A program made the position numbers and the translations under genes. This document shows positions 8,838 to 17,142 of a DNA stretch of 64,000 nucleotides, piece after piece (position 1 is the stretch's first letter; the number at the start of each line of letters is the position of its first letter). The notes beneath the pieces were generated by a model. The model saw only the letters and a list, made by a program, of their open reading frames with translations, was not told the origin of the DNA and made no database searches. This stretch comes from an uncultured Phocaeicola sp. (GTDB taxonomy: Bacteria; Bacteroidota; Bacteroidia; Bacteroidales; Bacteroidaceae), in the NCBI GenBank assembly GCA_948566455.1, contig CAOYQO010000010.1, forward strand, positions 43,368 to 107,367, in the 5' to 3' direction.

Positions 8838-10010
8838 ATGAAAGCAAATCCTGTATTTAGTTTATACATCCCTACCAAATTAGTATTTGGCTGCGGAGAA
8901 ATCAAGAAATTATCCAGTGAAAAATTACCGGGAAAAAAGGCACTGGTCGTCATCTCATCCGGAACTTCCATGCGGAAATATGGATATTTGGAGAGAGTAC
9001 TTGCCCAATTAAGACTGAATAATGTAGAAACACTGGTTTACGATAAAATCCTTCCCAACCCCATCAAAGAACACGTCATGGAAGCAGCCGCCATCTGCCG
9101 GGAGGAAAAGTGCGACTTTGTAGTAGGACTGGGAGGCGGAAGTTCCATCGACTCAGCCAAAAGTATAGCTGTTATGGCCTGCAACGATGGTGACTACTGG
9201 GATTATGTATCAGGGGGTAGTGGTAAAGGACGCCCTGTTACCAAAGCACTTCCCATTATCGCCATCCCTACCACCGCCGGAACCGGAACAGAAATGGATC
9301 CATGGACAGTGATTACCCACGAAACGGCTCAAGAAAAGATAGGCTTCGGTTGCCAGCTGACCTTCCCTACCTTATCTATTGTAGACCCGGAACTGATGGT
9401 TTCCATTCCTCCGCACCTCACCGCCTATCAAGGGTTCGATGCATTCTTCCATGCCGCAGAGGGTTTTATCGCCAATTGTGCAACACCCATCAGTGATCTT
9501 TACGCCTTAGAAGCCATCCGTCTGATCTACAAATATCTGCCAGTAGCCGTAGCCGACGGAAAGAATTTGAAAGCGCGTGCCAAAATTGCTTGGGCCAGCA
9601 CCTTGGCAGGCATGGTGGAAGCCACTTCAAGCTGCACTTCCGAACATTCATTAGAACATGCCATGAGTGCTTATTATCCACAACTTCCTCATGGAGCAGG
9701 ACTCATTGCCTTGTCTGAGGCATACTTCGAAACTTTCCGGCATGACTGTACAAAACGTTACATGAAAATGGCTGAAATGATGACCCAGAAAAAGAGCAAC
9801 CGTCCGTCCGATTTCATTGATGCATTGATTACACTGCAAAAAGAATGTAAAGTACATTCTATCAAACTGAGCGAATTTGGTATCCAATCCGAAGATTTCC
9901 CCAAATTCCTGCAAAATGCAAGAGATACGATGGGAGGACTGTTCACTCTCGACCCACGCCCGATTACAGACGAAGAAATCCTGCATATCTTTAAAAATTC
10001 TTATAAATAA
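8838..10010 (+). CDS. Iron-containing (group III) alcohol dehydrogenase
   Basis: 390 residues, full length for NAD(P)-dependent alcohol dehydrogenases that interconvert alcohols and aldehydes. The nucleotide-binding motif GGGSSIDSAK is at 99-108, and PTTAGTGTEMDP at about 144-155 replaces the usual TGSE. Likely metal ligands are D201 and H205 (GFDAFFHAAEG), H270 and H285 (LPHG). It resembles butanol dehydrogenase/YqhD-type members rather than AdhE, as no aldehyde-dehydrogenase half is present. The stop TAA overlaps the ATG of the next gene by one base, so the two are translationally coupled. The physiological substrate is unknown. Confidence 0.93.
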   Translation: MKANPVFSLYIPTKLVFGCGEIKKLSSEKLPGKKALVVISSGTSMRKYGYLERVLAQLRLNNVETLVYDKILPNPIKEHVMEAAAICREEKCDFVVGLGGGSSIDSAKSIAVMACNDGDYWDYVSGGSGKGRPVTKALPIIAIPTTAGTGTEMDPWTVITHETAQEKIGFGCQLTFPTLSIVDPELMVSIPPHLTAYQGFDAFFHAAEGFIANCATPISDLYALEAIRLIYKYLPVAVADGKNLKARAKIAWASTLAGMVEATSSCTSEHSLEHAMSAYYPQLPHGAGLIALSEAYFETFRHDCTKRYMKMAEMMTQKKSNRPSDFIDALITLQKECKVHSIKLSEFGIQSEDFPKFLQNARDTMGGLFTLDPRPITDEEILHIFKNSYK

Positions 10011-10765
10011 TGGATAAAGAACTAGACCTTGCCGTAACCTGTTACGGCAAGGTAAAACCATTGAAATATGATTTGGTCCTCCTCCCTTGGGGAGCTACCG
10101 AACCGCATAATCTGCACCTGCCTTATCTGACAGACTGCATTCTGAGCCACGACATCGCACTAGATGCTGCAAAACTGGCAAAAACACATTACGGTATTCG
10201 TTGCATGGTCATGCCTTACGTCACTGCCGGTTCACAGAATCCGGGACAACGCGAGCTGGATTTCTGCATCCATTATCGCTATGAAACGCAAAAAGCGATT
10301 TTAAGCGACATAGTTGCCTCTCTATACGCCCAGGGATACCGCAAAATGGTCATTATCAACGGACATGGCGGCAATACATTCAAAAGTATGATACGTGACT
10401 TGTCACTGGACTATCCCGACTTCCTGATAGCCAGCAGCGAATGGTTTGCCTTTGTTCCTGCTAAAGAGTACTTTGATGAACCGGGTGACCATGCAGATGA
10501 ATTGGAAACTTCTGTTATGATGCATTATCATCCGGAATTGGTAAATTTAGACGAAGCCGGAAACGGAGATTATAAGAAGTTCACCTCACAAATGTTGAAT
10601 GAAAAAGTGGCATGGATTCCGAGGAACTGGCAAAAAGTTTCGCAAGACACCGGTATAGGCAATCCTAAAAAAGCAAGTGCCGAGAAAGGTAAGAAATACG
10701 CCGAAGCAGTCGTCGCAAAATATGCATTACTGTTTGAAGAGTTGGTACATAAAGAACTTTATTAA
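10010..10765 (+). CDS. Creatininase family amidohydrolase
   Basis: 251 residues, the usual length. The family consists of metal-dependent amidohydrolases that include creatininase, MftE and FAPy-hydrolysing ArfB. Metal-site residues are visible: E31, H33 and D42 in WGATEPHNLHLPYLTD, H119 in INGHGGN, and H160 to E165 in DHADELETS. The AGSQNPGQ loop near 73-80 stands where creatininases have their lid. Its start overlaps the alcohol dehydrogenase stop by one base. The pairing suggests that both act on one small molecule, perhaps ring opening followed by carbonyl reduction; this is inference. True creatininase activity is not implied. Confidence 0.9.
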   Translation: MDKELDLAVTCYGKVKPLKYDLVLLPWGATEPHNLHLPYLTDCILSHDIALDAAKLAKTHYGIRCMVMPYVTAGSQNPGQRELDFCIHYRYETQKAILSDIVASLYAQGYRKMVIINGHGGNTFKSMIRDLSLDYPDFLIASSEWFAFVPAKEYFDEPGDHADELETSVMMHYHPELVNLDEAGNGDYKKFTSQMLNEKVAWIPRNWQKVSQDTGIGNPKKASAEKGKKYAEAVVAKYALLFEELVHKELY

Positions 10766-11077
10766 TGCCTCATCACTCAAGAAGATCATCTGACCTTTTT
10801 AAACGATGGTCTTCTATGTTCATATCACCTCCGCTTCTTCGTTATCAGATACATTTTCAGCTACCTTAGTTATACTTGCCATTTCAAAGTCCATACATAT
10901 CCATATAAATATATGTATAACCATCGACTATGAAAAGAATAAATGTCCCCATGTGCCCATAAACAAACCACTCCCTGTACTATCTGCACAAGGATACTTC
11001 TCCAAATAATTTATTTCATCTCCAAAGGCTGAAATAAAATTCATTTAACAAAATAAAGAGATTTCCTTTATAGGATA

Positions 11078-11092
11078 AGTTCTACCAGAACT
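11078..11092. promoter_or_regulatory. Palindromic operator-like site, distal copy
   Basis: AGTTCTACCAGAACT: two 6-bp arms around a 3-bp centre. The same 15-mer occurs in reverse orientation at 11372-11386. Confidence 0.6.
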
Positions 11093-11371
11093 ACATTTTT
11101 AAATTAAGATTATATCACATCGCAAATATAGGATATTTTTTATTAAATCAACTTTAATTATAAAATTATTTTTTGATATACGACACAAAAAGTACAAAAC
11201 GGTCAATATTTACGGATAAATAAGCTAAATAAAAGTATATAAAAAGGGATATCTTTTATCTTTTTCCGCCTCAAAGTAGCATAACAGTAGAAATTCAGTA
11301 GAAAAATCCTTTTAAAATTCCTTCTTAAATAAAATAAAATACAATCTATTTTCCCTTTATGGACACGGAAT

Positions 11372-11386
11372 AGTTCTGGTAGAACT
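11372..11386. promoter_or_regulatory. Palindromic operator-like site next to the SusC start
   Basis: AGTTCTGGTAGAACT, the exact reverse complement of the distal copy, 27 bp before the SusC ATG. A weak -7-like TAACTTTA follows at 11395-11402, so a bound regulator would cover the promoter. Confidence 0.6.
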
Positions 11387-11413
11387 TCAAACAGTAACTT
11401 TAAAAACAAATCT

Positions 11414-14400
11414 ATGAAGAAAACCTTATTCATGCTTTTTTGCCTGTTATGCTCCATAGGAGCCATGGCACAAAAGAAAACAATCACGGGTGTGGTCACA
11501 GACGCCACAGGTGAAGCGGTTATTGGCGCCAGTATTGTAGAAACAGGCACCACGAATGGTACAGTTACCGACTTAGATGGTAATTTTACACTTTCCGTAG
11601 CCAACGATGGCAGTATCAGAGTATCATTTGTCGGTTATCAGACACAAACTTTAAGCGTAAAGGGAAAGTCAACTTTTAAAATAGCATTGAAAGAAGACTC
11701 AGAAATGCTCCAAGAAGTTGTTGTAACCGGATATGGCGGCAAACAGTTGCGCACAAAAGTAACCAACTCCATTTCCAAGGTAAAAGAAGAAACATTAAAA
11801 CAAGGACTTTATTCCAATCCGGCACAAGCCTTATCAGGAGCCGTGGCAGGTCTGTCCGTCAGCCAGACTTCCGGTAATCCGGGAGCAGCTCCTACCTTGG
11901 TACTTCGAGGAGGTACTAATTTTGACGGTTCAGGTTCACCTTTAATCCTGGTAGACGGCCAAGTACGCGGTTCTTTAAGTGACATCAACCCGGCCGATAT
12001 TGAATCCATGGAAGTATTAAAAGATGCCGGAGCCACCGCCATCTATGGCGCCCGAGCCAATGACGGTGTAGTACTAGTCACTACCAAACGAGGCAAAGAG
12101 GGAAGTACACGTGTAGAGCTTTCGGCCAAACTAGGCTGGAACTACTTCCACAACTCTTATAACTTTATGAATGCGCGTGATTACATTTACTGGATGCGCA
12201 CTGGTTACATGAATGCTTACACGGGAGACATGAAACATCCGGACGGATCGGCCGTACAAGGATGGTCTTCACTGACCGGTCTGACCGGTGCCACTCCTTA
12301 TGGAACAGGCAACAAATATTGGGCAGATGATGACAAGACAATCCCGCTGAATGGAAACGAAAACAGCCAGGCTATATGGAGTACCATGAAATATTCGGAC
12401 GATCTGGCTTTCCTGCTCAACCAAGGATGGGAAACCATGACTGATCCTATTTATGGAGACCAACTGATTTTCAAGAATACAGATATAGCGGATTTCAATA
12501 TCAATTCCCCATCTTTCTCACAAGACTACAACCTGAGTGTAAGCGGAGGAAATGAAAAGGGAAACTACTATGCAGGTTTGGGATACAACCATAGTGAAGG
12601 TACAGCCGTAGGAAACAAGTACCAACGTATCACTTTCACATTCAATGCCGATTACAAGCTGAAACCATGGTTAACCTCCAACTCCAGCTTCAACTTTGCA
12701 GATGCAACCTGGAACGATCTTCCTCCTACCCAAAGCGCAGAAGCCAACTACTTCTCACGCGTTTTATCATTACCTCCCACTTTCCGTGGATATAATGCTG
12801 ACGGTGAAATGCTTTTGGGACCCAATTCAGGCGACGGAAACCAACAAATCAATTTTGACAAGTTTGTCCGTGACAACAATACAGACAAGTTCACCATGAA
12901 CCAATCTTTTACCGCAGATATCATGAAAGGACTCTCATTAAAAGTGAACGCCATCTGGTTCTATTCAGAAGAAAAATATGAAGCTTTCAACAAAGATTAT
13001 TTATCTTCTCCCGGAAACTGGGTAACCTCACACAGCACCTCGGCTTCCTACGGACGCACATTGGACCAAACTTATAATGCAGTGTTAAACTACAACTATC
13101 AAATAAACAAAGACCACTATCTGGATGCCATGGCCGGCTTCAAGTACTACGACTCATATTATAAAGGTTTCAGTGCCTCAGGATCGGGAGCTCCCAGTGA
13201 CGCTTTCGGCGATTTGGAATATACCAGTGATGACAAAGGCAAACGCAGCATAGACTCCTCACACAGCCGCCAGCGTATCATGTCATTCTTCGGTCGTGTA
13301 AATTATGATTACCAGTCAAAATACTTGCTGTCTTTTGTTCTAAGACGGGACGGCTACTCCAAACTGGCCAAAGACAACCGCTGGGGTGTCTTCCCCGGAG
13401 TATCTACCGGATGGGTGTTCTCCAAAGAAAAATTTGCCAGTGAATGGGCCGATATCATCTCATTCGGTAAATTGCGTGCCAGCTTCGGTCTGAATGGTAA
13501 TGTAAACAAAGATTTTGTAGGAAACTACACAGTACAAGGTGCTTATGCAGGCAGCAAATACAACGGCAACGCTTACTTCCTGTTAAACAACCTTCCTAAT
13601 CCCTACTTGAAATGGGAGAAGTCAAGAACTTTCGAAATCGGTCTGGATCTAGGCTTTCTGGCCAACCGCATCAATGCCAATTTGACTTACTACAACCGAC
13701 TGACCAGTGACAAGTATGCCAACATCACCATCCCGTCTACTTCGGGTGTTTCTTCCTTTACCTCCAACAACGGTAAGTTCCAGAACCAAGGCTTTGAATT
13801 CGAACTGGCATTCAAAGTTATCGACTCCAAAGACTGGAAATGGAATCTGAACTGGAACGGCGCATTAAATAAAAACAAAGTAGTGGCATTGCCCGACAAC
13901 GGTCTGGAAAGAAACCGTCAAAATGCATTTCAAGTATATACCGGACGCCAGCTGGAGGACGGAAGCTATGAAAAAGCATGGGTAGGCGGTTATCAGGAAG
14001 GACAATGCCCAGGTGATTTGTACATGTTCGTAGCCGAAGGAATCTATCGTTCCGAAGATGAAATACCAGGAGGACTGATCGACTTGTCAAGTGGTAACAA
14101 CGGCTCAAGCAACCGTCCCCTTTACGGAGGTGAGGAAGGATATAACAAACTGACAGCCAATCAGAAAGCGAATTCTCTCCGCATCCAGCCGGGTGATGTG
14201 AAATGGAAGGATGTAAACGGTGACGGCATCATCGACAATTACGACATGGTGAAAGTGGGCAACACTGTACCCAAATGGACAGGAGGTATCAATACTTCAG
14301 TCACCTGGAAAGACCTTACTTTATCAGCACGTTTTGACTATGCGCTTGGTTTCAAAGCGGTAGACTGGAAAACCATGTGGATCATGTCTTGCGCACAAGG

Positions 14401-14755
14401 TACTTATAACACCATTGCGGAAACCCACGACACCTGGTCACCCGAAAATCCCGGTGCACAATATCCTACTTATGTATGGGCCGACCAGTTGGGCAAGCGC
14501 AATTACTGTCGTCAATCCTCCATGTTTGCCTACAACGGTAACTATCTGTCTTTCCGTGAAATAGCCTTGTCATATAATCTGCCAAGCAACTGGGTGCGCA
14601 AAGCAGGACTAGGCTCAGTCATGCTCTCGGTAACCGGTCAGAACCTGGGTTACCTGACAGAAGCCAAACATTTATTCTCTCCGGAAAAGACAGACAACAA
14701 TGGTGGATACCCATTGCCCCGCACTGTCATTCTCGGCGTAAACGTTTCTTTCTAA
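11414..14755 (+). CDS. SusC/RagA family TonB-dependent outer-membrane transporter
   Basis: 1113 residues, standard for SusC proteins, which import glycans or peptides with a SusD lid. The order is a signal peptide cut near AMA-QKK, then a carboxypeptidase-like regulatory domain (about 24-100, with TGVVTDATGEAVIGASI and TDLDGNFTLSV). Next come a TonB-interacting segment QEVVVTGYGG, a plug domain (about 115-225, LSGAVAGLSVSQTSG and DAGATAIYGARANDGVVLVT), and a long beta-barrel ending in the aromatic VNVSF. No N-terminal STN domain is present, so it is probably not directly coupled to an anti-sigma factor. It is followed 21 bp later by susD. Confidence 0.96.
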   Translation: MKKTLFMLFCLLCSIGAMAQKKTITGVVTDATGEAVIGASIVETGTTNGTVTDLDGNFTLSVANDGSIRVSFVGYQTQTLSVKGKSTFKIALKEDSEMLQEVVVTGYGGKQLRTKVTNSISKVKEETLKQGLYSNPAQALSGAVAGLSVSQTSGNPGAAPTLVLRGGTNFDGSGSPLILVDGQVRGSLSDINPADIESMEVLKDAGATAIYGARANDGVVLVTTKRGKEGSTRVELSAKLGWNYFHNSYNFMNARDYIYWMRTGYMNAYTGDMKHPDGSAVQGWSSLTGLTGATPYGTGNKYWADDDKTIPLNGNENSQAIWSTMKYSDDLAFLLNQGWETMTDPIYGDQLIFKNTDIADFNINSPSFSQDYNLSVSGGNEKGNYYAGLGYNHSEGTAVGNKYQRITFTFNADYKLKPWLTSNSSFNFADATWNDLPPTQSAEANYFSRVLSLPPTFRGYNADGEMLLGPNSGDGNQQINFDKFVRDNNTDKFTMNQSFTADIMKGLSLKVNAIWFYSEEKYEAFNKDYLSSPGNWVTSHSTSASYGRTLDQTYNAVLNYNYQINKDHYLDAMAGFKYYDSYYKGFSASGSGAPSDAFGDLEYTSDDKGKRSIDSSHSRQRIMSFFGRVNYDYQSKYLLSFVLRRDGYSKLAKDNRWGVFPGVSTGWVFSKEKFASEWADIISFGKLRASFGLNGNVNKDFVGNYTVQGAYAGSKYNGNAYFLLNNLPNPYLKWEKSRTFEIGLDLGFLANRINANLTYYNRLTSDKYANITIPSTSGVSSFTSNNGKFQNQGFEFELAFKVIDSKDWKWNLNWNGALNKNKVVALPDNGLERNRQNAFQVYTGRQLEDGSYEKAWVGGYQEGQCPGDLYMFVAEGIYRSEDEIPGGLIDLSSGNNGSSNRPLYGGEEGYNKLTANQKANSLRIQPGDVKWKDVNGDGIIDNYDMVKVGNTVPKWTGGINTSVTWKDLTLSARFDYALGFKAVDWKTMWIMSCAQGTYNTIAETHDTWSPENPGAQYPTYVWADQLGKRNYCRQSSMFAYNGNYLSFREIALSYNLPSNWVRKAGLGSVMLSVTGQNLGYLTEAKHLFSPEKTDNNGGYPLPRTVILGVNVSF

Positions 14756-14776
14756 ACTTATAAACTCTAACAGATT

Positions 14777-16342
14777 ATGAAAAAAATATTCTATATCCTT
14801 TCAATATGTGTGATGACCATTCTCCAACCGTCCTGTGACGCACTGGATCTGGCACCGGAAGATTATTATGGAGCCGGAAATTTCTGGAAAGAAGCTTCCC
14901 AGCCCAAAGCATTCATGTTGGGTCTGCACGCCCAATTAAGAAGTTACTATGACATGTTCTACACCTTGGGCGAACTCCGCGGCGGCACACAACGTGTGGG
15001 CACCTCCTCGCTGAACACCAGCTTGAACTATGCCGATATCCGGTCACAGAATATCTCGGAAGATATTCCCGGCATATCCAATTGGAACGGGCTATACTCT
15101 CCCATCATGCAAGTAAACCATTTTATCCAAGAAGTAGAAAATGGGTGTACGTTTCTGGATGATGCAACCCGGAGCCGGTACTTGGGACAAGCGTATGGCA
15201 TGAGAGCCCTGTATTACTTCATGCTATACAGAACTTTCGGGGGAGTACCTCTCATCACCAAAGTAGATATACTGGACGGCAAACCATCGGCAGACAAATT
15301 CTATGTGGAGCGCGCCACACCCGAAGCCACCATGGAGTTTATCAAAGCGGATATTAATAAATCCGAAAACTATTTCGGAAATAACACCTCTTTTGATGCA
15401 TACGACTGGTCACGCTATGCCACTTTGATGCTTAAAGCAGAAATCTATATGTGGGCAGCGAAAGTATCCATCACCGGATTCACAGCAACCGGGGCAACCG
15501 ATTTACAGACTGCCAAGACTGCCTTATCCGGGATCATAGGACATTTTGAATTAATGGACAACTTTGCCTCCATCTTCTCATGCGACAATAAAAAGAACAC
15601 TGAAATTATTTTCGCCATGCCGTTTATAGAAGGTGAGGCCAGCAATGACGGAGGCAGATTCCTTTATCAGGATGCTGTATTTCTGGGGCAAGCATATGGT
15701 CGTAACGGTAAGGTGATTGAAAAAGATACCTTAAACTTGAAAGGTACCGGTGGAGTATTCCGTGACGAGTACACTGAAGATTTCTGGAAAACGTTCAAAG
15801 AAGGAGACAGCCGCCGTGATGCCACATTCATGGAGTATTACATGAAAAATGATAATGGCACGCTCAGCGAATTCGGATGCGTAATGAAAAAACGTATAGG
15901 TACAATCAATTCCAATGACAACCGCATCTATATTTCGGACATCCCCGTTTACCGCTATGCCGATGCGTTACTGATGATGGCGGAAATTGAAAACGGATTG
16001 AACAACCCTTGCGCTTCGTATATCAACGAAGTACGCAAACGTGCATACGGAGACACCTTTGAAGAAAACAAATACACGGAAGGCAGCTATGCGGAAAATG
16101 AACTAGCCATTTTGCAGGAACGGGACAAAGAGTTTGTCAGTGAAGGCAAGCGCTGGTTTGACGTATTGCGTATGCACGATGCATCCGGACGTTCTTTGGT
16201 CTTTTCTGCCAATGCCAACTATCCGGGCACAAATCCTATCCTCGGTACAGAAGAAGCATATAAAATGCTTTGGCCGGTTAATATCGGTACTTTGAATGTG
16301 AATCCGTTATTAACTCAAACTCCGGGATACGGGAAAAAATAA
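14777..16342 (+). CDS. SusD/RagB family surface lipoprotein
   Basis: 521 residues. It is the substrate-binding lid that pairs with the upstream SusC. The N-terminus is a lipoprotein signal with lipobox LQPSC, placing it on the outer membrane. The SusD-like regions are visible: an early FWKEASQPKAFMLGLHAQLR helix, GQAYGMRALYYFMLYRTFGG (TPR-type core), YRYADALLMMAEIEN, and a C-terminal ERDKEFVSEGKRWFDVLRM followed by LWPVNIGTLNVNP. No glycosidase, sulfatase or regulator lies next to the pair, so the substrate cannot be guessed from context. Confidence 0.96.
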   Translation: MKKIFYILSICVMTILQPSCDALDLAPEDYYGAGNFWKEASQPKAFMLGLHAQLRSYYDMFYTLGELRGGTQRVGTSSLNTSLNYADIRSQNISEDIPGISNWNGLYSPIMQVNHFIQEVENGCTFLDDATRSRYLGQAYGMRALYYFMLYRTFGGVPLITKVDILDGKPSADKFYVERATPEATMEFIKADINKSENYFGNNTSFDAYDWSRYATLMLKAEIYMWAAKVSITGFTATGATDLQTAKTALSGIIGHFELMDNFASIFSCDNKKNTEIIFAMPFIEGEASNDGGRFLYQDAVFLGQAYGRNGKVIEKDTLNLKGTGGVFRDEYTEDFWKTFKEGDSRRDATFMEYYMKNDNGTLSEFGCVMKKRIGTINSNDNRIYISDIPVYRYADALLMMAEIENGLNNPCASYINEVRKRAYGDTFEENKYTEGSYAENELAILQERDKEFVSEGKRWFDVLRMHDASGRSLVFSANANYPGTNPILGTEEAYKMLWPVNIGTLNVNPLLTQTPGYGKK

Positions 16343-16390
16343 GCCAAATCCTCCTGTTTAGTTTTCAAGACAGATGTTTTAACATAGAAA

Positions 16391-16422
16391 AATAAAGGTG
16401 TGTCGTGAGATACACCTTTATT
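16391..16422 (+). terminator. Terminator after susD
   Basis: Perfect 11-bp stem (16391-16401 with 16412-16422) and a 10-nt loop, 48 bp after the susD stop. The 3' arm ends in CTTTATTC, a short T-rich tail. Confidence 0.75.
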
Positions 16423-16470
16423 CATTATGCATATAGTTGATAAAACATCAATAACACAGAAAATCAATAA

Positions 16471-16564
16471 CTATTTCCGTTCTTTTGAAAGTTCCTCCAA
16501 TGTTTTTTCCTCGTACCTGCAAATCGCCTCCTTATAATCCTCGGAAATCAATTTCGGTTCTTTG
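16471..16564 (-). pseudogene. Displaced 3' end of the thioesterase gene
   Basis: Minus strand reads about 31 codons in frame with the C-terminus of the thioesterase at 19087-19530 and ends in its own TAG at 16471-16473. Positions 16482-16564 are identical to 19092-19174. The last residues differ: the fragment ends SKERK, the intact gene ends SKG. There is no start codon; an in-frame stop lies just upstream. Confidence 0.85.
16482..16564. repeat. 83-bp direct repeat, left copy
   Basis: Exact match to 19092-19174. It bounds the cassette that carries the peptide, DUF4221 and DUF1573 genes. Confidence 0.9.
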
Positions 16565-16691
16565 TTTCTGTTAAATCAGTCTGATATATCTTTTTTAAGT
16601 TTAGTCACTTCAAAGAAAAAACTATCCGACTGATATGAAAACCTCATAAGAAAAATATTTCAGAGATTTTTAAACAGGCTATCAAAATATA

Positions 16692-16722
16692 TTTGATATA
16701 ATAAAATTTTAATGTACATTTG
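16692..16722 (+). promoter_or_regulatory. Consensus Bacteroides promoter of the peptide cassette
   Basis: TTTG at 16692-16695, a 19-nt spacer, then TACATTTG at 16715-16722. Both boxes and the spacing fit the Bacteroides consensus. It is the best promoter in the window and suggests strong expression. Confidence 0.8.
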
Positions 16723-16760
16723 TGAAGTTAACTATATACTAACCTTTAAAAGCAAATCTT

Positions 16761-17027
16761 ATGAAAAACAAATCACTTTTTTTAGTCCTAGTCATTCTTT
16801 GTTTGACTAGCGTAGAGATCTATTCTTCCCGACAAGAATTAAAGTTTGACGCACCTCTTCCGAGCAACACAGAAAACGGAAATGCTCGCAGTGATTACGG
16901 ACCTCCCGGTGAAGGAGATAAATGCTGGTATTTCGATGGAGCGTCTTCTTGTGTAAATTTTTCATTCAATAATTGTTATGAAGACCCAAACCAAAGGTGC
17001 GGAAGAGATGAAGGAGCTCCCAATTAA
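16761..17027 (+). CDS. Small secreted Cys-rich peptide
   Basis: 88 residues. A signal peptide (MKNKSLFLVLVILCLTSVEIYSS) precedes a 60-residue polar tail with four cysteines (KCWY, SSCVN, NNCYE, QRCGR) and a PPGEGDKCW stretch. Its size, export signal, late cysteines, and position before a propeller-type lipoprotein and a DUF1573 protein resemble the NVEALA-type peptide genes of Bacteroides. The NVEALA motif itself is not seen; ENGNARSD stands in a comparable place. No function is established for such peptides. The strong promoter and following inverted repeat suggest it is made in excess over the downstream genes. Confidence 0.75.
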   Translation: MKNKSLFLVLVILCLTSVEIYSSRQELKFDAPLPSNTENGNARSDYGPPGEGDKCWYFDGASSCVNFSFNNCYEDPNQRCGRDEGAPN

Positions 17028-17051
17028 TTTAACCGACTAGCAAATCATTCC

Positions 17052-17126
17052 ATAGGGTATTTAAGATCTTTCCTATTCATAATTAGTTGATCCAATCTAC
17101 AAACTGAAGATAATTAAATACCCTAT
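17052..17126 (+). repeat. 13-bp inverted repeat between peptide gene and DUF4221 gene
   Basis: Arms 17052-17064 and 17114-17126 are exact reverse complements separated by 49 nt. It could attenuate transcription or stabilise the peptide mRNA 3' end, which would separate the levels of the two products. Confidence 0.6.
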
Positions 17127-17142
17127 ATTTAATCTATAGTGT

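Larger units (their letters stand above)
10766..11413. other. Long intergenic region before the SusC gene
   Basis: 648 bp, AT-rich. It contains a weak AT hairpin (arms 11010-11018 and 11030-11038) and two copies of a 15-bp palindrome (separate entries). A minus-strand TATATTTG at 11123-11130 has no gene to serve. I see no convincing small ORF. The last 320 bp may be a long leader or regulator-binding region. Confidence 0.6.
16343..16760. other. Intergenic region with terminator, repeat and promoter
   Basis: 418 bp. It holds the susD terminator, the thioesterase gene fragment with the left 83-bp repeat, and the promoter of the peptide gene. Between 16565 and 16690 I see only AT-rich sequence. 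Confidence 0.7.

Noticed and set aside
10806..11009. 67-codon open frame after the creatininase gene
   Set aside because: No domain, signal peptide, promoter box or coding-like composition.
11123..11130. Minus-strand TATATTTG in the region before susC
   Set aside because: No minus-strand gene lies downstream; a chance match in AT-rich DNA.
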